From Sipunculus nudus (lineage: Eukaryota > Annelida > Sipuncula > Golfingiida > Sipunculidae), in NCBI GenBank assembly GCA_026874595.1, contig CM049314.1, positions 36,005,229 through 36,069,228 on the forward strand: a stretch of DNA of 64,000 nucleotides, in the 5' to 3' direction. Below, piece by piece: positions 36,622-46,181 of the stretch. How positions within the stretch are numbered: the first letter of the stretch is position 1; each line of letters begins with the position of its first letter. The position numbers were made by a program, and so were the translations under genes. Below the pieces are notes generated by a model. It ran no database searches. It was not told where the DNA came from and saw only the letters and a list, made by a program, of their open reading frames with translations.

Positions 36622-39600
36622 AATTTTATTTAAATTATATAATTCTTTAAATATTCAAATAAACCATATGTGTGTGTGTGAGTGTGTATTTGTGTGTATC
36701 ACATATATATTAAATGAATTTATTATAATATATTTGTATATCTCATATGAATACGTTCCTCACCTGGAAACTTTTAGAAGTTACAGAAACCACGGAGATT
36801 CCCGTCAGGATAAAAAGGATGACCGCAAAAGGAAAGTTGTGCATCCTCAACAGCTGAAAAAAAAGATACTTAAGATAAAGTTACAACCTTTTCTATGATG
36901 AAGATCATTGGCATGTGGCCGTAAAGCGACACCTATATGGTCTACGTTGCGTGAAGTTCGGCGACTCTTCTGTCAACTGAGGACTTAAAATCACGCTGTA
37001 TCATTTACCATTGTAAAAGGCCTACATTAGAAATCGAAAGAATCGTGCTTATGCATTTACGTGTTTACGTGTCTTTATCTCTATTATGTTAAATAATGTA
37101 TTTTGATAATGTGCAGTGTATCATGCCATTGTATTATCAGTCACGATGTTGTGGGTAATTGTCACCTCTACAATGGGAATACGTATGAACAATTAGAAGC
37201 CGCAACGCCATTGAAAGAATTAACACTCCTAGGTGTGGCAACTTACACGTAATCATATTGTCTCTCTTTGTTGTTCGGAGGTACTTCTGTAATCAATTAA
37301 CAATGGAAATGACGATAACCACCTAGGGCGGACTTGGTTGAAAAACAAGCCTTGGATATTTGAAATTGTGACGCATGTCAGTGGTTTTTTTTTAAATTAA
37401 AATTTGCCAGAACTACACCCAACTTCTATATTAAAAATATATTTCATAATTTTAATAACATTATTCAACAATATAATAATTATTGTCTTTAGAGTTTGGT
37501 TATGAGCAAATTAAGATTAAAAAAAAATATTTTGGTAATGATAACTGTTATTTTATTTTCATATACGCCCATGGTCAATATAATTAATTCAACATGAGTA
37601 TTAATTGATTCGGTCTGTGTACATTATATTTCTAAACTGCCATCTATGTGGATGAGGTACATTTAAAACTCCGGGTTTGGACTCTTGAAATGTCAGCAGT
37701 TATATATATAACAATTTAGTCCGGACTTAGAAACGAGCTAGTGCACTTTATAGGGGCTAGGACTCAGAAATCCAGAAATATGGCCGAGTCAATCTGGGAT
37801 TCAAATAATAAAAAAAAAACTTTATCAGTTGAGAACATCAACATCGCACGCATACCACCTTCCTTCCTGTTTCTTCTCCTTGATTGAGATGTTTTACGCA
37901 TGCGCAAATCCGCACCTCTGCTTGCGCAGAATGGTTGTGGTAAAGCCTGCGTCACATATCCAACGGCTTCCGGCCGAATTTGTAAATCGCAAGAAAGTCG
38001 CCGAATTCCAAGCCCGCCAGGAGGTCGAGCGTATTTTAAGCTTAAAATCTAACCTGTTACATATCGGACATGGATCGGTCCGTGCCCATTGAACAATGGT
38101 GATCAAAAATCGCCCGGCGGCCGACAGTTAACAAAAAGTAGTAGAAATCGAAAGAATTGTGCTTATGCATTTACGTGTTTTCACGCTGTCTTTATCTCTA
38201 TTATGTTAAATAATGTATTTTGATAATGTGCAGTGTATCATGCCATTGTATTATCAGTCACGATGTTGTGGGTAATTGTCACCTCTACAATGGGAATACG
38301 TATGAACAATTAGAAGCCGCAACGCCATTGAAAGAATTAACACTCCTAGGTGTGGCAACTTACACGTAATCATATTGTCTCTCTTTGTTGTTCGGAGGTA
38401 CTTCTGTAATCAATTAACAATGGAAATGACGATAACCACCTAGGGCGGACTTGGTTGAAAAACAAGCCTTGGATATTTGAAATTGTGACGCATGTCAGTG
38501 GTTTTTTTAAATTAAATTAGCCAGAACTACACCCAACTTCTATATTAAAAATATATTTCATAATTTTAATAACATTATTCAACAATATAATAATTATTGT
38601 CTTTAGAGTTTGGTTATGAGCAAATTAAGATTAAAAAAAATATTTTGGTAATGATAACTGTTATTTTATTTTCATATACGCCCCTGATCAATATAATTAA
38701 TTCAACATGAGTATTAATTGATTCGGTCTGTGTACATTATATTTCTAAACTGTGGATGAGGTACATTTAAAACTCCGGGTTTGGACTCTTGAAATGTCAG
38801 CAGTTATATATATAACAATTGAGTCCGGACTTAGAAACGAGCTGGTGCACTTTATAGGGGCTCGGACTCAGAAATCCAGAAATATGACCGAGTCAATCTG
38901 GGATTCAAATAATAAAAAAAAAAACTTTATCAGTTGAGAACATCAACATCGCACGCATACCACCTTCCTTCGTGTTTCTTCTCCTTGATTGAGATGTTTT
39001 ACGCATGCGCAAATCCGCACCTCTGCTTGCGCAGAATGGTTGTGGTAAAGCCTGCGTCACATATCCAACGGCTTCCGGCCGAATTTGTAAATCGCAAGAA
39101 AGTCGCCGAATTCCAAGCCCGCCAGGAGGTCGAGCGTATTTTAAGCTTAAAATCTAACCTGTTACATATCGGACATGGATCGGTCCGTGCCCATTGAACA
39201 ATGGTGATCAAAAATCGCCCGGCGGCCGACAGTTAACAAAATGTAGCCGGGCGAAGGTCGCCCGGCATAATGGCAGGCGCCGTCCGAGTTGCGGTCGATG
39301 ATCATTTGGTCTGTCGATGCCCGCCAGACACCCGGGATCCGCCCGACATCCTGCCTAACGTTGTTCGATGCCCGCGCCTCGAGTGTATAGATGGCATGTA
39401 AAAAGTTTGTCACGTAATATTTCTCAAGTCTGACAGAGTGAAGAGCACAGCACAGTTTCCAAGTAATAGTGGCAAGCTAAGATGCCGCCAAAGAAGACCA
39501 AGGGAGCAGAGAAACCAGTTTATAAGACGAAGGTGGCACGCGAGCCTGAATCCGCTTAACCGGAACATGAACTGGAAGCTGAGTTGACAGGAGGAGCCCG

Positions 39601-42600
39601 GCCGGAAGCCGAAGTAGTTACCCGACGGCATGCAGCCCGAAACCAGCACGGAGCCCGGTCGCAGCACGTTCGACTTTGTACAAGTTGGGCGGGATACGGG
39701 AGGGGATCGTTCGAGTATATCGTAAGAAGCCCATGCGGCGGCCGCGCAGCTCTGTCGACCTCCGTCCGAATGTTTAAGCAAAAATTCGTCTAAAATCGCC
39801 GGAATTTCTGCCCGAATATCGCATGCATGTTGGCCTCTGCCCGAGCGATCTACGGACGACCTGTGTACGGGATCAGCGACCTCAAAAATCGCCATGGGAA
39901 AATCGCTGAATTAAGAACAGGTTTCGGTGCCCTGCGAACGTCGGCCGACCCCTAAAAATCGCGGCGGAGACCGCAGTGATCGAGCAAACACCGGCCGTAT
40001 TCCTGCCAAAAATGCCCTTTTCAGCTTGCAGAGAAGTCGGACGGGCTCCGTTTTGGATATGTGACGGCCCCTTAAACATGAAAATTAGGACTGGGGTTAC
40101 ACACACACAGAATCTTAACAACGTGTAAAAAAGATGAAATTCAGATAGTAAGTTCATGTGCCGGGATGGTTTTGTTGGAAAACGTTTCAATTCAGCCAAA
40201 ATGAACTGACAGTGTGAGTCGATACATATATTTTTTTGCAAATGAGTTTGAACCTTTTAAGACAAACACTTCTCTACCATAACGGATCATCGCTATAACC
40301 AGTCTTCGTTCGCACAAGAGAAAGTGAGCGGGAAAGTATTTCAGGGTATTTTAAAAAATAGAAATGAAATACAGCAAAATCTTTTAAATTTGTACCCCGT
40401 ATAACCGCAGTTACACTAAGACCTGAACATTACAATCTGGTCTAAAATATATATGCGTTTAAAATTTCTCGCAAAATGTCATTTAACCATTGACCTTCAG
40501 TGTTTCTCCCATAGTGTTGTTTATTATTTGCACTATTTATTTAAAAAAAAACACCAGATGGCACTTAAAGGCAACTATGGTACTATCATAAACAACAATC
40601 GTGATATACTTTAACCTTCCCTTAGCACTATTGATTAAAAACGGTAAATTGACTGACTGAAATTTGTACGACATGTTCATTAATTTTATAGGTCATTGTC
40701 ATAATTAGGATTTCCAGTAGCATTATATTTTCTATATATAAGATAATGTATCAACTGTTAATTAACTGTGTGGATTTGCACATTGGTGATTGTGTCACCT
40801 ATATTTTGTTTAGCGGCAGCCTGGCACCCAACCTTCGGATTTTAATTAACTGAAGACGTTTGGGTGCCAGTACAAGTTATTGGGTTCGCATCAATTCTTG
40901 TACGTGCACATGTGCACGCCATTTCTAAGAGTCATTTCATCTGCTTGTCGAACTGTCATTTTCTAAAGTAAGACATAAAGTGATGTTATTCTGTAAGGAA
41001 AAAATAATAAATATTACATTGGCTTATGTATATTCATGCAGCAGTTATTAATAACGAAGCTGGTTTTGCTCGTAATGTTTGTCTCTGCGTCCGTCAAGGT
41101 CGCCGCAGTAATGAAGGGTAGGTCTTATTTCATGATTAACAAAATTGATTTGACTGCTTTACGTTACAAAACCTCTAAGATCTCGAGTTTTTATAATATG
41201 TCGTGACCTCAAAGATATCTGAAAGGAAAACGCCAATTTTCATGCCGGTGCGAGTCACATATTAATTGGTAAAATGCTGTAATGCCTATATATGCATGGT
41301 TTTCTTAAATGACTAAGAATTTGCACTATATAACTGATAAGACATCTAAACCATCAAAAACTCACAAGTTTAATCCTTGAAGCATTTATCGGCGGTTAAT
41401 AAGCGCTGTTTTAATCACAGCAATGCCTTAAGGAATGTTTTGCATGTGATTTGTGTAAACCCATTGGTTTATTTACAATCAATCCAGTACAATGAAAAAA
41501 ACATAGCCGAGAGTATCGACTGGCATGACGACATGATAACGATGTTACAAGACCATTTTATTTTTGTGAGCAGGGGCGTCAATAAGGGGGAGGGGGGGGA
41601 TCAGGGTCACTTTTTGAAAAGAGGGATGGGCAATGTACTACCTATAAAATATAGGCCTATATGTGAAATATGAAAGTAATAGGGTAAGTGATTGGCGAGT
41701 TTTGAAGAGTTAACAAAAAACTGTTAATCTGGGGTGGACGCCGCCGACTCTGACGACGCCGGAGGTACGGTAGGCCTAGCTATACTGAACTTCGTTCCGG
41801 CGGGCTAAAAAATCTGCATGCTCCGTGTTCTCCCCGTTCAACTCTAGCCAGCAGCCTCTGGGGTTAGCCTGTTACAATGTATCACCTGCCAACAGTCCGT
41901 CTGGGGGCCAAAACGGTTTGAAAACGCTTTGGTTACCTTGTGAACGCTCTAACGCGCATTCAAAACGGTTCGAAACTGGTTTGCATTTGCGTTTGAAAGG
42001 GGTGTAATTGTGTCTGATAAGGAGACGTTTAAAGCGTAGCGGTTGCTAATTATTATAAGCAAGTTCTGTTTATATTCATAAACACAAAATTTAGCTAAAG
42101 TGCTTAGTCATTCGTAGGCTGATAGGCTATATTCCTATTTGAGGTCTGGAATTACTTTCCCTCTCATAAAAGCCATATTTGATTTTAAACGATTTTTTTT
42201 TCTCGGCAAGCAATGTAAGTTTTGTAGTTATTCTTTGCTTCTTTATTCGGCCATGTCATTATAATTACGCCGTGTATATGCAGTTAAGCGAAAGTTGGAC
42301 CAATTTAAGGTTCTGGGAATTGTGAGCGGGAGTATAACAAGAAAACAGCTGACAAAAATAAACTTAGATCGACCTTGAGGCAGGCATGTACGACAAATAA
42401 GTTATAGTCCAGAGAAATGTGTCAAACACGGCAATCGCATTTCACTGGGCAATAACCATTACTTACGCGATGAAGTGACCTCTGGCGGAGCTTTGAGCAG
42501 TATTTTTAGAATAGATAGGCCTACTATAGTAGGCCTATATTAGTAGGCCTATATATGGAAATTATATTTAACCCACTCAGACTCTAAGAAAAAGGTCTTT

Positions 42601-43851
42601 ACAAAGAATGATTTACTTTTATACAGAAATAATGCTTATGAGGGTCATTCTACGAAAAACGACCCATTTCAGCAGGTACAACATCTGAAAATAACTTCTT
42701 ATAATATTTATTTTATAGTCTCACATGGAAATAAAAAATGTAAACTATATGAAATTAATTTCAGCAGAGCACTTTATTTAATGAAAAGTTATAGTTTTGG
42801 TTAATTTGATGTCCTATGTGTATCATCAATTTCAACACCGTTACAGACTTTAAGCAATGCTTGGAAATTATAATGAAAGATTGGGCTGGATATTTTCATG
42901 TCAATTTCATGGTCCCACATAATTAATTTAGAAAAAATAAGAAAGGCTCACCTGTACGATGTATTTTATTATAAAAATATATTTTAACCCTGAAAATGCG
43001 TATTTTTAGTTTTATAAGTTACGTTTAAACCCTGAAACAAAATACAGCTGCAACCCACAGAAGGTATAATGCAATAAATAGATGGAAAATATAGCAGTCT
43101 ACCTCGGTAAATAAAAAATACAGGAGATAAAAGCATTTTTTAATATGTTTCAAGTCATTTTTATTCTTAAAATTATGCTTATTTTCAAAATATAACGGTG
43201 CTGAAAAAGGATAACGGTGCTGAATTATAATAAATGTAGTCACTGGCAAAATTATTACTTAAAGCAAGCAGACATTGTTTATAATATTTTAAAGTTTAAT
43301 ATTAAAAATACATAATACAGTGATCGTTATAAAAACTATGAAATTCCTGAATAACAATGCCAGTTTGTATAGATCTTTCATCCATCCTGTCACCTTTTTC
43401 TTTCAACACCGTTCATTGACATTCATCACCGTTTAATGTGAAAAGTAACGGTGTTGATGCATAATGGTGTTGAAAAAAGATATGATATTTATTAAAAGAA
43501 ACTTTATTACTTCTTCAACCTTTCTTGTACTCAGTATATGTATGTGTTGACAGTGTGAACTATATTCCAACACTAAGAAAAGCAGAAATATTTCCATTAT
43601 TTTGGAGAAAAATAGGTAACGGTGTTGAAAAGCAATAAATATACAATTATTTTTACACAGTTATGGAAATTTCCTGTTGTAAAATGACAAAAATACATAC
43701 CGATAATGATGGTTTTATGGAGTCGAGAACCATATCTTATATTTTTTTGGGTCTTAGAGTTCAGTCCTGAAAGATTAAGTCTTAAAAAAAAACCTCAGTT
43801 CTACTTTCGATGATATAATTTCGATTATATTATAATACACAATATTAGTTG

Positions 43852-43899
<48 letters not shown>

Positions 43900-45725
43900 C
43901 ACAGAGAACTTGACGTGTATTCTTTTCTGTGCTTCATCTTATATTTAATGTGTATTCGGGTGATAAATAGTTATATTATTATTTTGGGGAAAAATTATCA
44001 ATTCGTATCATATGATAACAACAAATCTTAACCATCTTGGTGAAATACGTTTTCTTATTTCTGAGTTTTCCGTTGGAACATCTTGTTTATTTTCTTCTTT
44101 ATACTTGACAATGCCCGTGATAGCAGCTGACCCGAAACTAGCAGACGGTCAACCAAACACGAGCTATGAGTAAACGTGTATTAATGTCTATCTATGCTGG
44201 TTTTAGATTCCTCCGCGCTGCCGGTGGCTACAGGGACTGGCCTGACGGTCGTGGCATCTTCTTCAACAACAACAAAACCTTCCTGACCTGGTGTAACGAG
44301 GAGGATCATCTCAGGTTCATCTCCATGCAGATGGGCGGTAACCTGGCCGAGGTTTACAGGAGACTCATCAAGGTGTGTATGCGGGGAGAGTGCTAGTCTT
44401 CCGGTCTGAATCCCTTTCTTTCATGAGCCCTTAGGAACTTTCTTTATTTTTTTAGAAATCTTCCTTGTTCCTGTATATATTTGTCCGTCCAACTTTGTCA
44501 AATATGGAAACATGCATTCCATATTTAACTGTGCTCGCGGATAAATACCTTTATTTTTACAAAAGAATAAAAGTTACAGCAATACCATGTCATATTTGCT
44601 CATCAATTAATATTGAAAAAATTAATGTTATTGATAATTATAAATGAAATATTATAAATTATATTATTTAAAATTATATTGTGTTAATAAATAATATGAA
44701 TAAATGAATTTATATTATCGCTGAGTGATAAATATGGCACAAACTGATTGACTGATTTTAATACCTGTCTCTCCTACCCAGGCTGTCAACCACATGGAGA
44801 AGACTCTGCCATTCGCTCACCATGATCGCTATGGTTACCTGACCTTCTGTCCATCCAACTTAGGAACCACCATGAGAGCCAGCGTGCACGCACGGATCCC
44901 CAATGTCTCCCAGCTGGCCAACTTTGACGAAATCTGCAAAAACCTGAACCTGCAAGTCAGAGGTAAGTTACCATGGAAATATATTTTTTAGGATGTCTTC
45001 AACTACAAAGCGTCTTCCCCATGAGGATTAATCAAGACCGTTTTTGCCCGTTTAATAATCTTGTTTCCACGCCTGAAAATTTTATTCCTACCCATCAATG
45101 AGCAGTGTCTTGCACATAATCTTTCTTATCTATTTTATTATTGGGTATGGTGGCACTAATTACGCAAATCCACTGTGGATACGCCTCAGAGATGATTTTT
45201 CTTGGGTCTTGAACTATTGGAACGATACCCATTGTGTCCAGATAGTCCGAAAAATCCTGAGAAATTTGACATTGTTTTCCGAAGGGTCCATCGAAGCACC
45301 ATGTATCAGGAACTATGCCACTTATCAAGTGCGGTTAATTGCAGCGCCCTCTATCGTGTTCGGAAGGATTCAAAACTGGTCTTTAAATGCAAAGTAAGGA
45401 ACAGATCATTTGCTAGTACGTTGAACAGAGAGGACAACAGAGAATAGCCGTACAGTATTTAAGAATCTCATATCTATATAATTATCAAAATGTAAAACCG
45501 AGTCCTATAGTGCGGGATAAAGTAACCATGGAAAATGCACTTGTTTTTACTGATACATCTTTTTTTGTGTTTTTAGGAATTCACGGTGAGCACACTGAGA
45601 GTGTGGGCGGTGTTTACGACATCTCTAACAAGCGTCGTCTGGGACTGACGGAGTACCAGGCCGTGTGTGAGATGGCGAAGGGCATCTCTATTCTACTGCT
45701 GATGGAACACGCTTTTTTAAAGTAA
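23749..45725 (+). CDS. AK: AK1: arginine kinase, six exons, complete
   Basis: ATP:arginine phosphotransferase (cytosolic phosphagen kinase) that buffers ATP by forming phosphoarginine. Exons: 23749-23902, 25349-25620, 27185-27333, 44207-44372, 44782-44962, 45577-45725. These give 1,071 nt and 356 aa, the usual length for a monomeric AK, and all phases agree. Visible family landmarks: arginine loop LDSGVGIY (residues 56-63), STRVRVGRS with Arg123 and Arg125, NEEDHLR with the catalytic Glu (224-225 region), [15 protein letters not shown] with Cys270 and Arg279, and [11 protein letters not shown] with the flexible specificity loop. The C-terminus [10 protein letters not shown] is less typical than AK2's. 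Intron 3 is 16.9 kb and holds a TIR-bounded segment with an antisense GPCR gene. Exons 1-3 lie in the palindrome arm and exons 4-6 outside it. Function is near certain; expression with such an intron is inferred. Confidence 0.96.
24100..24391. mobile_element. AACCTCCGCCAAGG-type MITE in AK1 intron 1
   Basis: Mirror of 10781-11072. It is not seen in AK2 intron 1, whose extra length comes from a LINE instead. Confidence 0.6.
25349..25620 (+). CDS. AK: AK1 exon 2
   Basis: 272 nt, residues 52-142, acceptor CTTGCAG, donor AAG/GTAAAT. Contains Asp57-Ser58-Gly59-Val60 of the substrate loop. Confidence 0.96.
25862..26830 (-). repeat. Repeat array with AGGTCAnnnTGACCT cores, AK1 intron 2
   Basis: Mirror of 8342-9310. 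Palindromic cores are at 25914-25928, 25987-26001, 26147-26161, 26308-26322 (perfect) and 26624-26638. The right end is TCAGCTGAGCTAAAAATTGC. The flanking intron aligns with AK2 intron 2 on the far side (ATATATCACAGAAC). Confidence 0.75.
27185..27333 (+). CDS. AK: AK1 exon 3
   Basis: 149 nt, residues 143-192, ending in phase 2 at FNDHDR. The donor is CAG/GTAAAG. Confidence 0.96.
27412..27948 (-). repeat. Left TIR of the intron 3 segment
   Basis: Begins CATCGCGTAAGTATTGC at 27412, 78 bp after AK1 exon 3. Continues to the CACGGCAAATACAAATGAG stretch, where the minisatellite begins. Confidence 0.8.
27955..28616 (-). repeat. 35-bp minisatellite, right arm
   Basis: Mirror of the array at 6556-7217, lying just inside the left TIR. 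Confidence 0.9.
28617..29993. other. 3' flank of GPCR gene, right arm; no gene
   Basis: Mirror of 5189-6555. It contains the longer (AT)n allele at about 29061-29131. No coding signal. Confidence 0.5.
29994..30500 (-). CDS. GPCR exon E, right arm
   Basis: 168 codons plus stop, mirror of 4682-5188. It carries Ile (ATC, 30264-30266) where the left copy has Met in the third intracellular loop. Confidence 0.85.
   Translation of the reverse strand, partial: AMAAFVTIGVIFAIVTNLSKILKDDVMMCQMITHMDTLYLATRGVYYILFICIPVVVVSVLSVLVMIAIFKSNRKRKLINPNAQELPSFRVNIGILATVLLFFLLTLPLTIVDAFITFFPSLMVQDIPVTNTLNYLRSTSGIVSLISRFLFIREYRVKISTVCKKCKK
29994..36853 (-). CDS. GPCR with large ectodomain, nested antisense in AK1
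   Basis: A five-exon model with matching phases. Exon A 36764-36853 (ATG at 36844, signal peptide [20 protein letters not shown]). Exon B 35741-36443 (extracellular, several Cys and NxT/S sites). Exon C 35620-35676 (start of TM1, KALIAVIFV). Exon D 34730-35040. Exon E 29994-30500 (TM4-TM7, stop). Joined, it would give about 552 aa: secreted N-terminus of roughly 270 residues, then seven helices with a TM2 Asp, a TM3 Cys, NRF for DRY, Pro in TM6 and SRFLF for NPxxY. One in-frame TGA (35922-35924) interrupts exon B with the frame open on both sides. This copy may be a pseudogene, or a small intron or splice variant may bypass the stop. Ligand and subfamily are not recognised. Confidence 0.65.
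30501..34729 (-). other. GPCR intron D-E, right arm; repeats only
   Basis: Mirror of 453-4681. The same dispersed repeats are present, with poly-G near 31240 and (AT)n near 31940. No exon is recognised. Confidence 0.6.
34730..35040 (-). CDS. GPCR exon D, right arm
   Basis: 311 nt, mirror of 142-452. It is preceded by exon C in correct phase: a split Asp codon joins IFV to VSVAMNL and completes TM1. Confidence 0.85.
35620..35676 (-). CDS. GPCR exon C (TM1 start)
   Basis: 57 nt encoding [17 protein letters not shown]. The donor is GTCAGT. The in-frame acceptor is GCGTGAG; the stronger-looking CTGCAG six bases upstream would bring in a TGA. It lies outside the duplicated arm, so it is single-copy in the window. 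Confidence 0.6.
35741..36443 (-). CDS. GPCR exon B (ectodomain) with in-frame TGA
   Basis: Acceptor TTTCAG/GAAAAC, donor ATAAT-AT/GTAAGTAC, 703 nt (phase 0 in, phase 1 out), which fits exons A and C exactly. It encodes N-glycosylation-type motifs (NTT, NRT, NFT) and several Cys (CLVV, CVSF, NCLD, CFRP, CAKR, ICAV). A TGA at 35922-35924 breaks it after 173 codons; a further 60 codons stay open in frame. A GTACGT donor-like site sits about 46 bp above the stop, but no in-frame partner acceptor was found. No domain family is recognised. Confidence 0.6.
36569..36620. repeat. (AT)n microsatellite
   Basis: Dinucleotide tract in GPCR intron A-B, followed by a TGTG-rich stretch. Similar tracts are near 3218, 6049, 29061, 31938, 43856, 47730, 53719 and 62357. 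Confidence 0.9.
36764..36853 (-). CDS. GPCR exon A (signal peptide)
   Basis: The start codon at 36844 lies nine bases after a polypyrimidine/CAG acceptor, so a 5' UTR exon should lie upstream. The 27 codons have an N-terminal His/Asn, then a hydrophobic run ([16 protein letters not shown]) typical of a cleavable signal. The donor is CAG/GTGAGG. Confidence 0.6.
37028..38141. repeat. Tandem duplication, unit 1
   Basis: About 1.1 kb, repeated directly at 38142-39246 with few differences (small indels, a CATGGTC/CCTGATC change). It ends in AAAAATCGCCCGGCGGCC. An 87-codon frame is kept in both units but has no recognisable product. Confidence 0.9.
38142..39246. repeat. Tandem duplication, unit 2
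   Basis: Second copy, ending GGCCGACAGTTAACAAAA. It runs directly into the GC-rich island, beginning with a perfect hairpin. Confidence 0.9.
39246..40080 (+). other. GC-rich island with hairpin and degenerate ORF
   Basis: Base composition is clearly richer in GC than its surroundings. It opens with a 9-bp hairpin (GCCGGGCGA-AGG-TCGCCCGGC) and contains several AAAATCGC words. It probably represents an inserted element of different origin. A reverse frame across 39410-39895 is open but reads as a composition shadow. Confidence 0.45.
39482..39793 (+). pseudogene. Gag-like basic ORF with an in-frame stop
   Basis: Opens [20 protein letters not shown], stops at 39557-39559 (TAA), then remains open in the same frame to 39793 with a charged [20 protein letters not shown] segment. 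This resembles the basic or acidic N-terminus of LTR-retrotransposon Gag proteins, but no capsid, zinc knuckle or polymerase follows. It is weakly supported. Confidence 0.25.
40081..41969. other. Intergenic part of the intron 3 segment
   Basis: AT-rich, no credible exon. An inverted GGCACCCA pair (about 40826-40868) forms a hairpin around TTAATTAAC. A GGGGCGT-type repeat tip followed by poly-G lies near 41573. Confidence 0.4.
41970..42472 (+). repeat. Right TIR of the intron 3 segment
   Basis: Ends ...CATTACTTACGCGATG at 42472. Same orientation as 7224-7760 and inverted relative to 27412-27948. Substitutions and small indels against the left TIR are spread evenly, so the termini are old compared with the palindrome. 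Confidence 0.8.
42832..43628. repeat. Cluster of TAACGGTGTTGA motifs in both orientations
   Basis: Eight exact or near copies: 42832-42843 (minus), 43193-43204, 43212-43223, 43403-43414 (minus), 43423-43434 (minus), 43446-43457, 43462-43473, 43617-43628. They lie in a ~1.2-kb stretch of AK1 intron 3 (about 42650-43830) missing from AK2 intron 3, whose flanks align on both sides. Confidence 0.8.
44207..44372 (+). CDS. AK: AK1 exon 4
   Basis: 166 nt, residues 192-247. Acceptor TTTTAG, donor AAG/GTGTGT. Holds [16 protein letters not shown] with the catalytic Glu region. Confidence 0.96.
44782..44962 (+). CDS. AK: AK1 exon 5
   Basis: 181 nt, residues 248-308. Holds [20 protein letters not shown] with the reactive Cys270 and phosphate-binding Arg279. 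The donor is GAG/GTAAGT. Confidence 0.96.
45577..45725 (+). CDS. AK: AK1 exon 6 and stop
   Basis: 149 nt, residues 308-356 and TAA. Starts [20 protein letters not shown]. The last codons (EHAFLK) differ from AK2 (EDALSK). Confidence 0.96.
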
Positions 45726-45988
45726 AATTCAAGCTTAAAACGAGATGCCAAATGTGATTCCGCCTGTGATGTTATGGTTATCGAGTTATAAACTCACTTG
45801 CTTACGAAATCAAGCGGTGCTTTCGTTGTTTTGTTCTAGCGAGTAAAATTATGCGTTCGGATGATTTTTGTGATGAATAAGGAATGCTGATATTGTTTGA
45901 ACTGTATGCAGTCCCCGCTCGAATTTCAGTGAACTGTATTGCGCCTTGCTGTTTGTTTAATTGTTGTGCTATTCATGGTTTAATTTGA

Positions 45989-46025
45989 ACACACACACGC
46001 GCGCGCGCGCGCACACACACACATG
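45989..46025. repeat. Alternating (CA)n(CG)n(CA)n tract
   Basis: About 37 bp of strict purine-pyrimidine alternation, with a GCGCGCGC core inside CACACA arms, in the AK1 3' UTR region. AK2 has no such tract at the same place. Confidence 0.9.
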
Positions 46026-46175
46026 TATTTACACCTCGCTTGCATCTTTTTGTGAAGATCCACATCCTTCGAACAGGAAAACATTGATCAAACTGGTGCC
46101 ATATGTGTAGCCGATAACGGAGTCAACTGCGCAATCACTATATGCAAAATAATACCAAGTCAATTTTTTTTTCAA

Positions 46176-46181
46176 AATAAA
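46176..46181 (+). promoter_or_regulatory. AK1 polyadenylation signal candidate
   Basis: AATAAA 451 nt after the stop, within 3' flanking sequence that aligns with AK2, where AATAAA is at 61699-61704. Confidence 0.45.

Larger units (their letters stand above)
27412..42472. mobile_element. 15-kb TIR-bounded segment inserted in AK1 intron 3
   Basis: Both ends begin CATCGCGTAAGTA and the inverted ends match over about 500 bp (27412-27948 against 41970-42472, roughly 85-88%). Outside the ends, AK1 intron sequence (ACTATCACGTTTTA on the left, AAGTGACCTCTGG on the right) matches adjacent positions of AK2 intron 3 at about 59130-59165, which has no insert. Contents: a 35-bp minisatellite, the antisense GPCR gene, a 1.1-kb tandem duplication and a GC-rich island. 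No transposase or polymerase was recognised and no clear target duplication is seen. It may be a large non-autonomous transposon, two inverted copies of one repeat trapping cargo, or an IR-bounded inversion. Confidence 0.7.

Noticed and set aside
39410-39895. 161-codon minus-strand frame in the GC-rich island
   Set aside because: No family is recognised. GC-rich DNA lowers stop frequency, and the opposite strand has the better, though broken, protein-like frame.
27412-42472. Polinton/Maverick identity for the 15-kb segment, because of size and long inverted ends
   Set aside because: No polymerase B, integrase, ATPase or capsid-like frame is visible, and the ends do not begin AG.
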